Assembly (NCBI GenBank): GCA_018894105.1
Contig: CM032117.1
Coordinates: 37,800,501-37,864,500 of the forward strand
Origin: Jacaranda mimosifolia
Lineage: Eukaryota > Streptophyta > Magnoliopsida > Lamiales > Bignoniaceae
Length of the DNA: 64,000 nucleotides
Direction: 5' to 3'
How positions within the stretch are numbered: position 1 is the stretch's first letter; every line of letters begins with the position of its first letter. The notes below the pieces were generated by a model. The model made no database searches. It was not told the DNA's origin and saw only the letters and a program-made list of their open reading frames with translations. Below, in pieces: positions 37,761-49,835 of this stretch. The translations under genes were made by a program, and so were the position numbers.

Positions 37761-38389
37761 AACAAAACCTAACAGCATCATTAAATTTCACAATTATCAA
37801 ATATGAAATTTACAAACTCATGAATTACCTTGTATAATTTCTAATGCACTTCCTACAAATGCCGTCTCCTTTTCCTTTCCCCTCTGCCACAATTGCTGTC
37901 CCTTTTCCTTCTTCCCCTTTTTCCTCTTTTGTTTACTATTAAATGTAATTAAGGTTTTATTTTTAGAGACTATATTTATGTGAAAGAAGTGGTTTAGTTC
38001 AAGTAAAACTCTAATCAATTTTCTTATATGACTAGGATAATCCCATTATAATTCTAGTATCTCTATTGTTAATTCCCAAAATTCAATAATTCAACTCTTT
38101 ATATTAATATAATATTAATTCAAGTAGCATTATAACTTATACTCCCCAAAAAAATATAGAGTATCTACAATGTATATATATAATATTAATTATCACTATT
38201 TGATCAAAAGATAATTTAATATTATCTATATATTATATATATAAATATATTATTCCGAAAATATAGTTCATGCCTTACTACAATTTTAATTGAAATAGTA
38301 AATAAAATAAAATAAGGTATATTAATCAATTAAATATGAAATAAAATTTTGGGGCATTACAGTAACCTTAATTTTTGGTTGGTCAACTT

Positions 38390-39370
38390 GATACTTGCTT
38401 GCAAGTATAAACACATGCTAGTTGATGTGCTGACCAAATACAATATTTTTATCAATTATATTTTTCTTAATATACTTTCGCACCTCTCGTGTACCATTAT
38501 ATAGTCTATTTGATGGGTCTAAATTCCTTACAATAATTATTGGGTAATTTTTCTTCAAACCAACTTGTGAGGAGGTAAACCATTTGGAGTGAAAGAGTTA
38601 GAAATTCCTCTTCATAATAATTATCTCCACCATCATCAGTTTCACCAGTACTACTGAAAGTCCTTGTTTCTCCAGAAAATATTGAGACCAACTTTTCATC
38701 CCATTATTAGCATCCTCATTTTTTAATTGTAAATATTGCTCAACTTGCAATATAATGAGTCGAATCATCATTCTTACTTAAAGTTAAGAAAATTTTAGTG
38801 ATAAGTCATTATGTGGAGTTTTATTTTCATTATCATACTTGATAACCATCTCTTTATAAATATTGGTGTTACCTTCAACATCAATTAGCTCATATTAATT
38901 CCAACTAGAAGTAAGAAATTATTAATTTTTTTGCAGTTGTTTTTATACCTCATATTTCTTGATAAAGTAACATTTTTTGTTTTACTCCATAGTACTGATT
39001 CGGATCATGCTTGCTAAAATTGTTTATAAATTGTAACCCTTAGAATAATTGGTAACACTTGCTTAAAGTCTCTATAAAAAGCCATCATTTTACTACCAAA
39101 TTTTTCATTGTTTTTCATTATGTTTCTAAGGAAATCTATTTGCCACCAAATTATTCAATATTAGTTTTCATTATATGAATTCTTCCCCCTGGCATTATTA
39201 TAGCTGCAACTCTAAATGTTATTGTCATAATTACTATTTGTTTTTTAAATACAAAATGATCCAATAATATTTTCTCAATTTTCCTATTCGTCTGTAAAAT
39301 TATGCCACCTTTGACTTTTTCTATACAATCTAATATTCTTATAAGAGGATTATGGTGCACAAGATTCAAC
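38390..39370 (-). pseudogene. Helitron PIF1-type helicase remnant
   Basis: This is the helicase half of a plant Helitron Rep/Hel protein, which unwinds DNA during rolling-circle transposition. Reading the minus strand from 39370: LDCIEKVKGGIIL, the block before a now destroyed Walker A site; then FRVAAIIMPGGR near 39190, matching the SSGIAALLLPGGR block; MAFYRDFKQVLPII near 39080, the GGDFRQILPVI block; TLSRNMRYK; NGLPPHKLV; and finally VRNLDPSNRLYNGTREVRK near 38505, the LRNLDPSNGLCNGTR block. The motifs are in correct order but fall in several frames with many stops. The C-terminal motifs after this point are absent. The Rep half lies at 45520-46790 on the same strand. Confidence 0.82.
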
Positions 39371-40630
39371 TTAACTAAGCTTCATAATCTTCCAATGGGA
39401 TTTCCATTAACATATCATTTTGTATCTCTCTTGGAAAATCACCACACACAATAATAGTATCAATTGGAATGCCTGGAACATTAGATGAACTTATACTTTT
39501 TTCCCATGCTTATTAAGAAATGTTTAAACTTTGCAAAATTTTAACAACTTATAGCTTAATTGAGATTTCTGATTGTTTTCTACGATATTTAGGGATTGTT
39601 TAAAAAAAAGGTCATTTGGTAAAGCTTTAGCTTCAGGTATCCATCTCTTTAATTGCCACGTATATATATTTAATTATTTAAATATTTTTAAAACAATCAT
39701 AAACTAACAATGTACAGGCTGCTTATGCATCAAGTTTTTAACTATATTTTTATTTTTATTTTTTATATTATTTTTAAGAATCAAAATCTTTATCTTTTCC
39801 CTTGTTTCGTGCTAAATGTTCTCTGCCATTTCCGCATAGTGGAAATTTCGCAAAGAATCAATTTTTGCTGTTCTTTGTTGGTTTACAATTCCACTTTTAT
39901 CATTTCCGTTTTGCTCTCTTTCATATGTCATGGATTAAAATTTCCGATTTGGCGCATTACTTTCCTTATTTATTTATTTTTATTATATTGCTTTTTTGGT
40001 TAAATATAGAAAGTAACAAATGAAAATTATTATTATATACTGTTTATTTTTTTAAAATATAAAAATATTTTACTTAATATAAAAAGTAAACTTAAAAATA
40101 TAAGATATTTAAAAAATTTAAAAGCCTCATGAATTAACTCATCGCTTTTGAATAGTCATATATGAATTCGTTTTTGGTCAAATTGACTCTACTCATCTTA
40201 TAACCTTATCCTATAGTAATTTTTTTTCTAATAATATCACTAATTCAAACTTGAATTATAGTATTTTAATATAGTAACACATGTGAACAAGAACAAAGTT
40301 GTATTGACTCATGTTAATCATAATGTTTGCTAGCTAGTGGAATTTTCAATTCATCTTAGAACAGACAAATTAAAAAATATATACCTAATTCCTCTTATTT
40401 ATAAAAATGCACAGTTAGTGACAATATTCCCTAAAAAATGATGTATTAATCTAAATTCTACATACCCCGATTACTAATTGATAAGCCATATAAGAATAAA
40501 TTATATTCATTTTTATGAAGTCGATACGATTAAGATGATAACAAGATTTATTTATACAATAAACAAGATAAAAATCAAATAAAATTGGATAGTAATTCAA
40601 TTCTATGCATAATTACGTTAAGAACTATTT

Positions 40631-40686
<56 letters not shown>

Positions 40687-40929
40687 CAAAGATTAATAAT
40701 TAAATTATTTTGTGAATATTGTCAGTATTCCTATTGTGCAATTTATGAATCCAAAGGGTTATTGGTCAAGCTAAGTAAGAAATTTAATTATTTCCGTCAT
40801 GTGTGGTTAATAGGAGTAAGTAAAATATTATACTAATTATGGATGCTATGGAATCTTTTAAAAAATTATTCAACCACATTAATTTCTTATAAATGATTAA
40901 TAATATAAAATTATAGAAAATGAATTAGA
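39371..40929. other. AT-rich DNA, no gene seen; AAT microsatellite
   Basis: About 17 AAT repeats at 40631-40684. A hydrophobic ORF at 39710-40003 (+) is compositionally biased and not credible. This is probably the spacer between the Helitron Rep and helicase fragments. Confidence 0.5.
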
Positions 40930-40934
40930 TTAAT

Positions 40935-43725
40935 TGTAACACCCCAATTTTTGGAATATTAGTTTAAGTTGATTGAAATTAAATTAATTAAAATCTAGAT
41001 GGAAGTGTTGGGAATTAGGGGATTTAATTATAAATAAAGAAAGTACTTAATTATTTAAAATTGTAAAGTTTAGGGGGTGAATGTAAGAGGAGTAAAAGCT
41101 CGAGGACTTTAAAACAAATCAGTTTGGATCTAATTGACTGAAATCAGAATGTTAGGGGGTCAATGTGTAAGAAATAGAAGTTGGAGGACTCAATTGAAGT
41201 CTTGGGACTAAACTGAAGGCGGTCTAAAATTTACTCAAATTCTCAAAAACAACCGAATCCTTTCCTAACGGCAAATCGCCAACGAATGGCCGTGAAACCC
41301 AAAACTAAACACACAAAAATGTTCCTCTCCTCACGATGAACCCAACCATACCAGTATTTACCAAAAACAACCGACAAATTCGCCAAAAAATGAGGGCGAC
41401 GGTGAGCTCGTAGTAGTGGTGGTTGTTTCGCCGCTTCTGGCGGCGAAAATGGACGAGAACTGGGTAGGTTTTGGTTGTAGCGTCATGGACAGTCTGGTGA
41501 TGGGGTTAATTTGGGGTTTCGATGGCTGGTGGCAGAGGAATCAACGGCGGTGGGTTGCAGTTGTCGCAGCTTTAGCCGGCAAATTGGCTGGCTCGATGAG
41601 ACGCACCAACTGGTGGTGGCAGTCTCCATCACCGCCCGTGGCATGTGGTGGTCTAACGGCGACGTTCGGGTAGTTTGTGCAAAATGATATTCTAGGTTCG
41701 TCTAGGCTATTCCCAACTTGAAATTGGAGCTCGGTTTGACCCAATTTAGGTATATTTCAATAATCAAATTTTAATTCGATTAATTTGTTAAGTGTAATTG
41801 TAATATCAAATTAAAGTTTAAATACCTTATGAACTAAGATTATAAATGTGATTTAACCTATTATAAACGGATTATGAGACCTAAGCTTGGTAACTTAAGA
41901 AATGTTGGTTTAAAACTATGTCTTTAACCGATGACACGGTATGCTATGAATGAAATGTGGTTGAATTTAATCTAAAGACCTTATAGAAATGTTAGAACAT
42001 AAATGAATTATTAGACCTGGACCCTCATCACGTATTGTAAAATAAGCAAAGTGACGAATAGAGATAGTTGAGGGTAATTTGAATACTGAGTTGGCCCGAG
42101 CACGTAAAGCTATTAAGACGATAAAGTGGGAATGATTGAGCTCGAGTAAGTAGAGTCTTGCGATATTGAAGTACCATGTAATTGAAAGATTAAGGTCATT
42201 TGAAATAAGAGTTAAGTGAACTCGAGTGTCAAAATAATCGTAAGTTTGATAAAGACGTCAACTATATTTATACTTAAGGCTTGAAGGATTAATAAGATGG
42301 TAACTCGAGTTATCTTATGAGAGTTCTCAGATTGACGAAGAAGCCAGAACCTGAGTGATTAAACAAGTTGCCAGGTAAGTTATATTAGCTTTCATTGCTA
42401 GGGAAAGAATATATAATTGCTATTACATCCTTATTGTTTGATCCGGATTGTGCTGAGATTCAATCGATGCTGTTTGTTTATTCTATAATACTCACCAATC
42501 ATTGATTCCAGTGATACCCTTGATAGTCACTTTGTTCCTTTCTCGTGATCCCTGAATTATACCTACTTGAGTTCCGAGTGTGTAAACGAGTTTTGAGAAA
42601 ATAAACTATTTATGAAAATAGTACTCCACATCGCCCTTATATATTGAGCGCTTTTATTGATATTGATTAATGTCGCTTTATCTCAAATTGGCGATTGTAT
42701 TGAGGAAGCTAAAAAGTGATTTTGAAAGATATGTTTTTGTCGCCATGTCTATCATGAAACCAGCCTGGTGCTGAATTAGTGATTTCGTGTTAGCATGGCA
42801 ACCTAACAGGTTTAGTGAAATGTTATTGGACATGTTAAGTGATAATAGTGAAAGTGATTAATACCCTTGGGGGTGGGCCCTGGGATCAGTTGTGAAAGAC
42901 GACCGGGTGGAACAGACCGATGGTGCCTGATCTTTTGACTGATATCCATACAAAGTGTACATAAAAACTTTACTCATAGTAAGCTGGAGGTAGCCGTCTA
43001 TGAGTGTGATCAGGCATGTAGCTAGCCATGCCTAATGAGTGATTAAGTGTCCTAACCGATCACTCAATACTTTGGAGGAATAAGGATTTTGTTTTTTCGA
43101 AAGTGGAGTGATGAGATAGGAGAACCACCAACAGCAAAAGTGTGAAAGTGATTATTAATTTTATTTTATGCTTTGAAACTCGAGTATTTGACACAAACCA
43201 AGTGATTATTCGAGTGACATATTGACCCTTTGTGGTTGTAATTGTGATTTAAACCTTTGTGAGAGATAGTGAATTTGTGAAGTCTCATCACTGGTATGGG
43301 ACGGTGGTGAGATGGATCACTCTAGATCTTGACTAAAATCTTCTCTCACTACTTATGAGAACTTTAATGCTTCTACTTGTTGCTTAAATAATAATTGAGA
43401 AATTTATCACTCTATTATTAGTGCTAAACTATCTCACTAAGCCATTCAAACTTGCGTTGTTTTATTATTACTCTCCATTCTTTACCCCCATATAAGGATG
43501 TGAAGATAGACCAACCCAGGTGACACATGAGGCAATGAGAGTGATAGAAGTGTCAAGTGAGATTCGAAATGTTTCGGTTCAGAAGTGAGTATCTGATGGA
43601 AATTGTTGTAGGATTTAATTATTTTGGAATTTTGAGAAGTGTATTTTCTGCTGTAAGAATGCCGTGTGGTATAGTTTGAGTTGCACCTCGGTAGGAAACA
43701 GGTGCCTCCCTGTCGGGGTGTTACA
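40935..43725 (+). mobile_element. Solo LTR of a chromovirus-like Ty3/gypsy element
   Basis: Starts TGTAACACCCCAATTTT and ends GTCGGGGTGTTACA, so the ends are also inverted repeats. It is flanked by an exact 5-bp target duplication, TTAAT (40930-40934 and 43726-43730). The length is 2791 bp. No gag or pol is present, consistent with recombination between two LTRs that removed the interior. The ORF at 41416-41673 (Trp/Gly-rich) is probably chance coding in the GC-richer LTR part. Its sequence features fit the Tekay/del type, by memory. Confidence 0.92.
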
Positions 43726-43730
43726 TTAAT

Positions 43731-45519
43731 ACATAAGATAAATGAAGCATCATAAAAGTTAAAGTATGCAATGAATATGCTTTAAATTATATTGAATATT
43801 ATGAAATTGAATTAAACATAATTACACTTTTTCTTAGTACTTAATATAATATTTATATACTCTATCCTTTTAGTTTTGATTCTGAAGTTACCCAAGATTA
43901 TTGATATTTTCAATGTTTTTATTTGTTGTTGTGCATAGTATGTTATTTTTCTTTGTCAACTAAGCTCTACTGCAGTAAGTGTCAAAAAAAAAAAAAAGAA
44001 GCTCTACTGTAGTAGGAATTTTGAAAAAATAATTCGAGAATATGTTTTGGTAGTAGAATTGGAGAGGGATTGAAGAATATTTTGAGAATAAAGTTATGTT
44101 TCAGGAAAATAAATTCTAGTATGTATGTCTTTCCATATAAAGTTTTATATTATAACATATTATTTTTAGAGTGATCTGATAATTGAAAAGTATATATTTA
44201 TATTGAACTTATGATTGAAATATATAAAGATATATAATTTTGAATGATGCAATGATTTGAAATGATAAAAGTTTTTATAATTAAAAAACAAAAAAGCTAA
44301 AATTTGGAGAAGTATTTGAGCTAGCTTCCAGATAACGAAAATTCTTCTAAAATGAACCTAAAGGCAACATTAATTTTCGTATGTATTTTTACCATAATGC
44401 AGTTTTACGTGTGTTATTAGAAACCATTCATGCAAATGAGTACATGTGTTAATCCCACTATAGCGTGAACCTAACTGGGCATCTACACAAGAGAGTATAT
44501 TTTAACAGATTCCTTTAATAATTACATGTGGCTAATATAAGTAGCATCCTAACTCTATTTTCTTTGTTTTTTATTTAAAAGCATTCATTTATTATCATAT
44601 ATATTTTAATAATATGACAACAAATATTAAAATAAAAAATTTTACATTTTGCCCATTCTTTATTTTATCAAATCCCATAAAATGAGCCTATTTTTTTGCG
44701 AGGGATTGAATTGAGAATCTATATAATTTAATTTTAATTAATGATTAAAATTTACATAATATTTAATTAAGTGCATTTAAAATGTTGAGCAAATTTTTTG
44801 TATCTCATATGGCATAATATTTAAATTTATAAGATATTAAATTTTACTTTAAAATAAAACTTTGAGTGTTGGCAATAAAATTAAGATCATGAAATTATGT
44901 AGAATATTAATTTTTATATCCAAATTTAATAGTGGACTAAATTTAAAGCAAATCAACAGATATTAATTTCTTTTTGTAAAATAAATTTGATATATTTAAA
45001 TCCTTTTAACAAGCTTTAAATGATCAACGAATAAGATACATTTGATTCAATGATCAAAACATATATAATTAAAACCTAGACTAACCAGTAATTCAAATTA
45101 CAAATTAAGTATAACTTGATTAATAGGTAATATGTAATTTTAACCTGATTAATAGGTTTTAGGCAGTGAGTTAAAAATGGTACCTAATGTTAAACTATTA
45201 TTAAACGGTTCCTAATTTTAGATAACCCCAAGTATGTATCCCAAAGATTTCTGACATCTATTGAAGCTTGGTACCCATATAAATGTAAATAATTTTTGAA
45301 TTCATGTTGCATTTGAAAACTAATGGGTTCATCTTGACATTCAAGGTTACTCTACTATGATTTTAGTAATATCTTTCTGTATTGGTACTTTGAAACTTGA
45401 GCATCACATTCAATTTATTATTAGCAACTCTAGAAAAGATATCAGGCCTCTAACATAGTTTAAGAATACCTAAATTAATATATCTCTCCTTTTATATAAT
45501 TTGCACCATGTATATGACC
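43731..45519. other. AT-rich DNA, no gene recognised
   Basis: No transposon motif or ORF was recognised. By position it may include the eroded linker between the Helitron Rep and helicase. Confidence 0.4.
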
Positions 45520-46790
45520 TATCACACCTCTTTCCTTCCATCCGTTCTAATATCTTTATTGTTTGTCCCAAAAATAGTGTTCTAGAAACTCTCTATATAG
45601 ATATTTTCTTACTTTATCACTTTTAGGACATAGAGAAATATTCTATGAGCATTGTTTTGGAGATGTGGCCCCATCTTAGAATATTTTATAAATTTTAATT
45701 TGCATAATAAGTAACAAATTATGGAGTGGGAGATGGTTGTAGATCCATAAGTGCATATATATTTCATCTAAATTGAATGAAAAAATTCTTTAGAGCATAG
45801 ACCCTTCGAGCGTCTTGAAAATGGTTAATTTCATTAACTAAATTTTCTTCACTACTTTGGATTATGATAATGACTAGTCTATCGTGTCCCTTATAGATAT
45901 ATTTATCTGATATTTTTATTATTGTCACTGCAAAACATATTTCCACATTAGTATGACAATTGTATCTGGACAAGATAGAGACCACTGGTTTTTAAGTTCT
46001 ACAATTGAACTTAAACTATTATTTAATCTCTTTCTATAAATCTGATTCACATCTTTCTTCGAATTGTGATTTTATAATATGAGGTGGATAATGATAATTT
46101 CATTTTTTCATTAGCCATATGAGAATTGTTCTTGTTTTTATCTCCACATGGTCCATGCATCGTTTATTGAAGAACTAAGTCATAGAGTATAAGATGTTTT
46201 TCTAAAGCTATAAGTTTATTACATGGAATCCTATCATAGTAATCTAAGCTTGTAATTTCATACTCAAACTTTAGAATTATTAACGTATTAGCATGTGACA
46301 ATCGTTTTTTCTAAAATTCAATTACATGATATATGAAACAATTTTTTTTCCAAATATTCGCTTCATAAATAGCTGATTTTCAAATGTTGTACTTTTGTTC
46401 AAAATCGATCTTGAGCTCTTTGCCCATTAGAAAAACTTTTTATATATTTTTCTATTTCTAGTGGCAAGCCATTGTTACAACAAAAAAAAAATTCTAGTTT
46501 TACAAATCGTTGTACTAATGCCAATGCATCAATATATACGTATATATGATGCATATATAACTCTTGAAATCTCAATAAAAGATGCTAAAAAATAAATATT
46601 TTTCCGGCTTCACTATCCCTCGTCTCTCCTTTTAGAATGTTATCAATCACTCCTTCGTGTAATTCAAATCTCAATATTGTTAGGTTATGATGGTAGTAAT
46701 CCAACCTTATTGTCTACAATTTTATGTCATTATGTGGTAAAGAACCAATTTCAAGTATACAATTATCAATATCAATAGAAATTTTTACTC
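45520..46790 (-). pseudogene. Helitron Rep (Helitron_like_N) remnant
   Basis: This is the N-terminal replication-initiator part of a plant Helitron protein, which nicks and joins DNA. Reading the minus strand from 46790: RLDYYHHNLTILRFELHEGV near 46690, the RLDYYRNNQ..IR.ELYQG block; DALALVQRFVKLEFF near 46530; then SHANTLIILKFEYE near 46300, the LPHAHILI block holding the HUH motif, whose second His is Asn; YDLVL..TMHGPCG near 46165; RYNCHTNVEICFAV at about 45960; KYIYKGHDR near 45890; and YLYREFLEHYFWDKQ near 45560. The order and strand agree with Helitron Rep; frames shift repeatedly. It once formed one protein with the helicase remnant at 38390-39370. Confidence 0.82.
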
Positions 46791-47797
46791 AAAGGAATTG
46801 CAATAGGATTGACAGTAGAAGCTTGATCATTCTCTACCTAAACAACTTATAATTTGAAAATATAAACAACTCCATATGAAAAAAGTTCAAAATTTTGATA
46901 ATAAAGAATAGAAAATAAGTTTAAAACTTCAAATTTTTATTTTTCTAAATATTTCATAGATTGGTTTGTTGCATTGACTAAATTTTGTATATTAATAGCA
47001 AAACAAAAACAAATATCTCTTTCTAGTGTTAGAGTAATAGACAATGAATAAACTATAAAATAAAATATAAACCTATTTTTTGTTCTCTAATAATAGTTGC
47101 ACCATCTGTAAGGATTGCCTAGATAGGCTCATTCTTCTAAAGTGTATCATTGGATGTTTTGATACATTTTGTTGATGTTTATGTGCCGTGTTGTATCATA
47201 TTTTGACAAAAGAAGTGGATATTGCATTAGGTGGTAACATCCATAATAATATGCATGTACATTCTATGTGTTTGATCTCAATGTGCATGGACAACAATAT
47301 CTCATCTCACATATATAATATGATTATTTCCTTGGATCTAAATTTTCGCAACTTGATAAGCACTTGGGGAATTATGAATTTATTGGTCTAATTTTACGTC
47401 TTTTGAGATATGGAACTGAATAATATCTCCAAAAGTTTTATAAGTTTGCTTATAATTGCTTTTGATAAGTTTGATTTTTCAATTATCTTCACTCTATTCT
47501 CAAGCCAATTTTCAGTTTGGACAATACAACTAAAAGCTACCATGTCAATTTTTTGTTTTGAATTAACCTTAGAAGATTATGATATATCATGTCTTGTGCT
47601 CGAAAGATTTAAACTCCATCCCTTGTAGATGCAAACTTTTTATCTAACTCCACACCAAATGAGAATATCTAGTTCAAGACTCGAATATCTTTTCGAAAGT
47701 TCATGACATCTTTTGATAGAGAAATAAAACCAAAGTAAGTCTAGTTTTTTATTGCCACAATAAGACGTGCGAGACACGTATTCATATATTACAGCAT
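46791..47797. other. AT-rich DNA, no gene recognised
   Basis: Two short plus-strand ORFs (47188-47391, 47410-47628) show no family features. It may include the worn N-terminal end of the Helitron protein on the minus strand, which I could not read. Confidence 0.4.
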
Positions 47798-48332
47798 TGT
47801 ATGCATGCAATTAGGTATCAAATTCAATTCATGAATCCTCAAGTATACAGATCATCATAAATTATCAAACTAAATCAAAGAATGATATTAAACTCAACTT
47901 ATACCATATATATATAACAACATTTGCCCACATCTGTGGCTTTTATTTAAAACCTCACAGTATATATTTATTAAAAAATTATTGACCATTTTATTGATAA
48001 TAAATCATTTGTGTTCTTACAAGTCATGTTATTGACATATATTGACAATTGCATTATTTAATAATTATCTTTTCTTTTCTTTTTAATTCAAAGTTACATT
48101 AAAGAAGCGGTGCTAACCTATTGCTTCTTATGTTTTTTTCTTCTGGGATGATTTAATTAACTCTTATTTTCTTGAACTCTTTAGCATTATTTGTGTACTC
48201 ATGTCTTTCTACGGTACTCAGTGCGACATGTTTCTTCCTCAATATCCTACCTAGTCTTCATTGTTGAAATACATCTACTATAATAAAAATTAAAATTAAT
48301 TATGTCCATATATAAAAAGAATAGGTGAGACT
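47798..48332 (+). repeat. Host-DNA direct repeat, left copy (535 bp)
   Basis: Almost identical to 59502-60037. It starts TGTATGCATGCAATTAGG and ends GGTGAGACT, with scattered substitutions and small indels. It is noncoding. Sequence left of 47798 is unrelated to the C4 LTR that borders the right copy. Confidence 0.93.
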
Positions 48333-49835
48333 AGATACGGGTGCATGTTAGTGGGTGCTTGTTAGAAAACAAGGCACTGAAGACCCACCGGAGACTCCAC
48401 TAGGTCGCCGTAGTGGCAAGCTCTCCTGCTTATATTCGTGCATATAAATTAGTCCTTTGACCTGAGGATCCATTGTAACCTTGTGTCCGGTCCTTATGCT
48501 TTGACTTATCCCTGGTCACCCAGCGGGCCGTTCGGGGTATGATTGGGTATGAGCTACTTGGCATGGAGGTTTATGAGATCCAAGATGGAATCCGACTCCT
48601 CGCTTTTGTGAAGGGCGAGTACATCTCCTATGCATTCTATAATGATCATATTCCAGAAATCCTTGCGCAAGGTGGTATGACAGTTTGGGAAAAGAGTTTT
48701 CCAAAAGATAAGGTCATACATCGGAATTGAACATTTAGAATAGAAGCATAGAATCGAGGCTATTAGGGAGCCGACAAATATCTTGCCCTAGGCCTCTTTC
48801 ATGGAGATAGGAGATGGAATGACTATATTTGCATGGAACGCGTAGAGCTTTAAAAGGTTCATACAGAGACATTCATTTCGACCAATTAGTTGGGCTCCAT
48901 GGGCTTGAGGTTGGACATCGACCATGGAGATTAGGTACTCTTCAATTGATAGAGATCGATTGAATCGAGTCGAGTAGTTTAAAAGGAGTTTTAAACTAGA
49001 ATGAATATTTGATATTCAAAAGTCACAAGGAGTTGTGAGCCTATGTCCGGTGAATGGTTGAACCCAATGGGTCACACACAAAAGCCTTGAACTTTTCTAA
49101 GTGGTGAAAGAAGAATTTCTAAGTGTTAGAAAATACGTCCCTCTTAAGGGACCAATTTTGAGAGAGAGATTTCAAGATCAATTATGGCTTGATTGATTTA
49201 AGTGTTAAATTGATCAACTAATTTAAGGAGTTAAATTAGGCAAATAATTAAGGAGTTGATTATTTGAGCCACATTGATAGTTGAAATAATTGAAGTTGAC
49301 TTAAAGAGTTAAGTTAACTAAAGAAAACTTAAAGAGTTAAGTTTGCTTGATTTAATTATTAAATCAAGTTGAATTAATTAAATTAATTGGATTAATTTAA
49401 TTGATAGGAGAATATATTGTTGGAGGGAAGAATTCGAATATGATTTGAATTAATTGGAATTGGATTCCAATTAAGCAAGTTGGCAAGACCACATGATAGT
49501 GGAATTACCAACTTACAATTATACCCTTGGAATTTTCGGTCCCCCCCTTGGCATCACACCTCTCACACCTCTATATAAGGGGAGGTGGAGTGGCCGAAAA
49601 TTAGTCCACATTCATTAGCCAAAATTCGGAATTTTGTAAGCTAAATTCTTCCTCCAAAAATCTCTCCAAAGTTAGTAGAGATCTAACTTCCATTCATTTT
49701 CTCTCTCACTCAAAAACCTCCTTCTTCACCAAACAACTCCAGATCTGCTCCAGCTAAAGATCTGGACGTTCTAGGATTGCTTTAAGGTGTGTGGACTTGC
49801 ATTGGAGGTGACCACAAGTGAGGCCACTCAATTCC
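48333..49835 (+). mobile_element. Partial copia LTR in inverse orientation to C4
   Basis: Plus-strand LTR of the C4 subfamily. It lacks about the first 340 bases and everything after GGCCACTCAATTCC, where it meets the C4 3' LTR tail to tail. It has its own hairpin chain (about 49200-49400) and a TATA box (TATATAAGG, about 49571). Differences from the opposite arm, including a missing AAGTCGGTAGTGGC block, show that it has diverged. Confidence 0.9.

Noticed and set aside
39710..40003. Hydrophobic ORF as a membrane protein
   Set aside because: AT-rich, Phe/Ile/Tyr-biased frame with an overlapping second ORF of the same kind, no plausible start context and no conserved pattern.
40585..40836. 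ORF rich in asparagine
   Set aside because: It is the translation of the AAT microsatellite at 40631-40684.
41416..41673. Trp/Gly-rich ORF as a host gene
   Set aside because: It lies wholly inside the solo LTR with exact target duplications, and its composition looks like a chance frame in the GC-richer part.
48539..48730. ORF MIGYELLGMEVYEIQDG recurring in three LTR places
   Set aside because: It recurs (51303-51494, 58749-59138) because the LTR recurs. In C1-C3 LTRs the same stretch is broken by stops, so it is probably non-coding U3.
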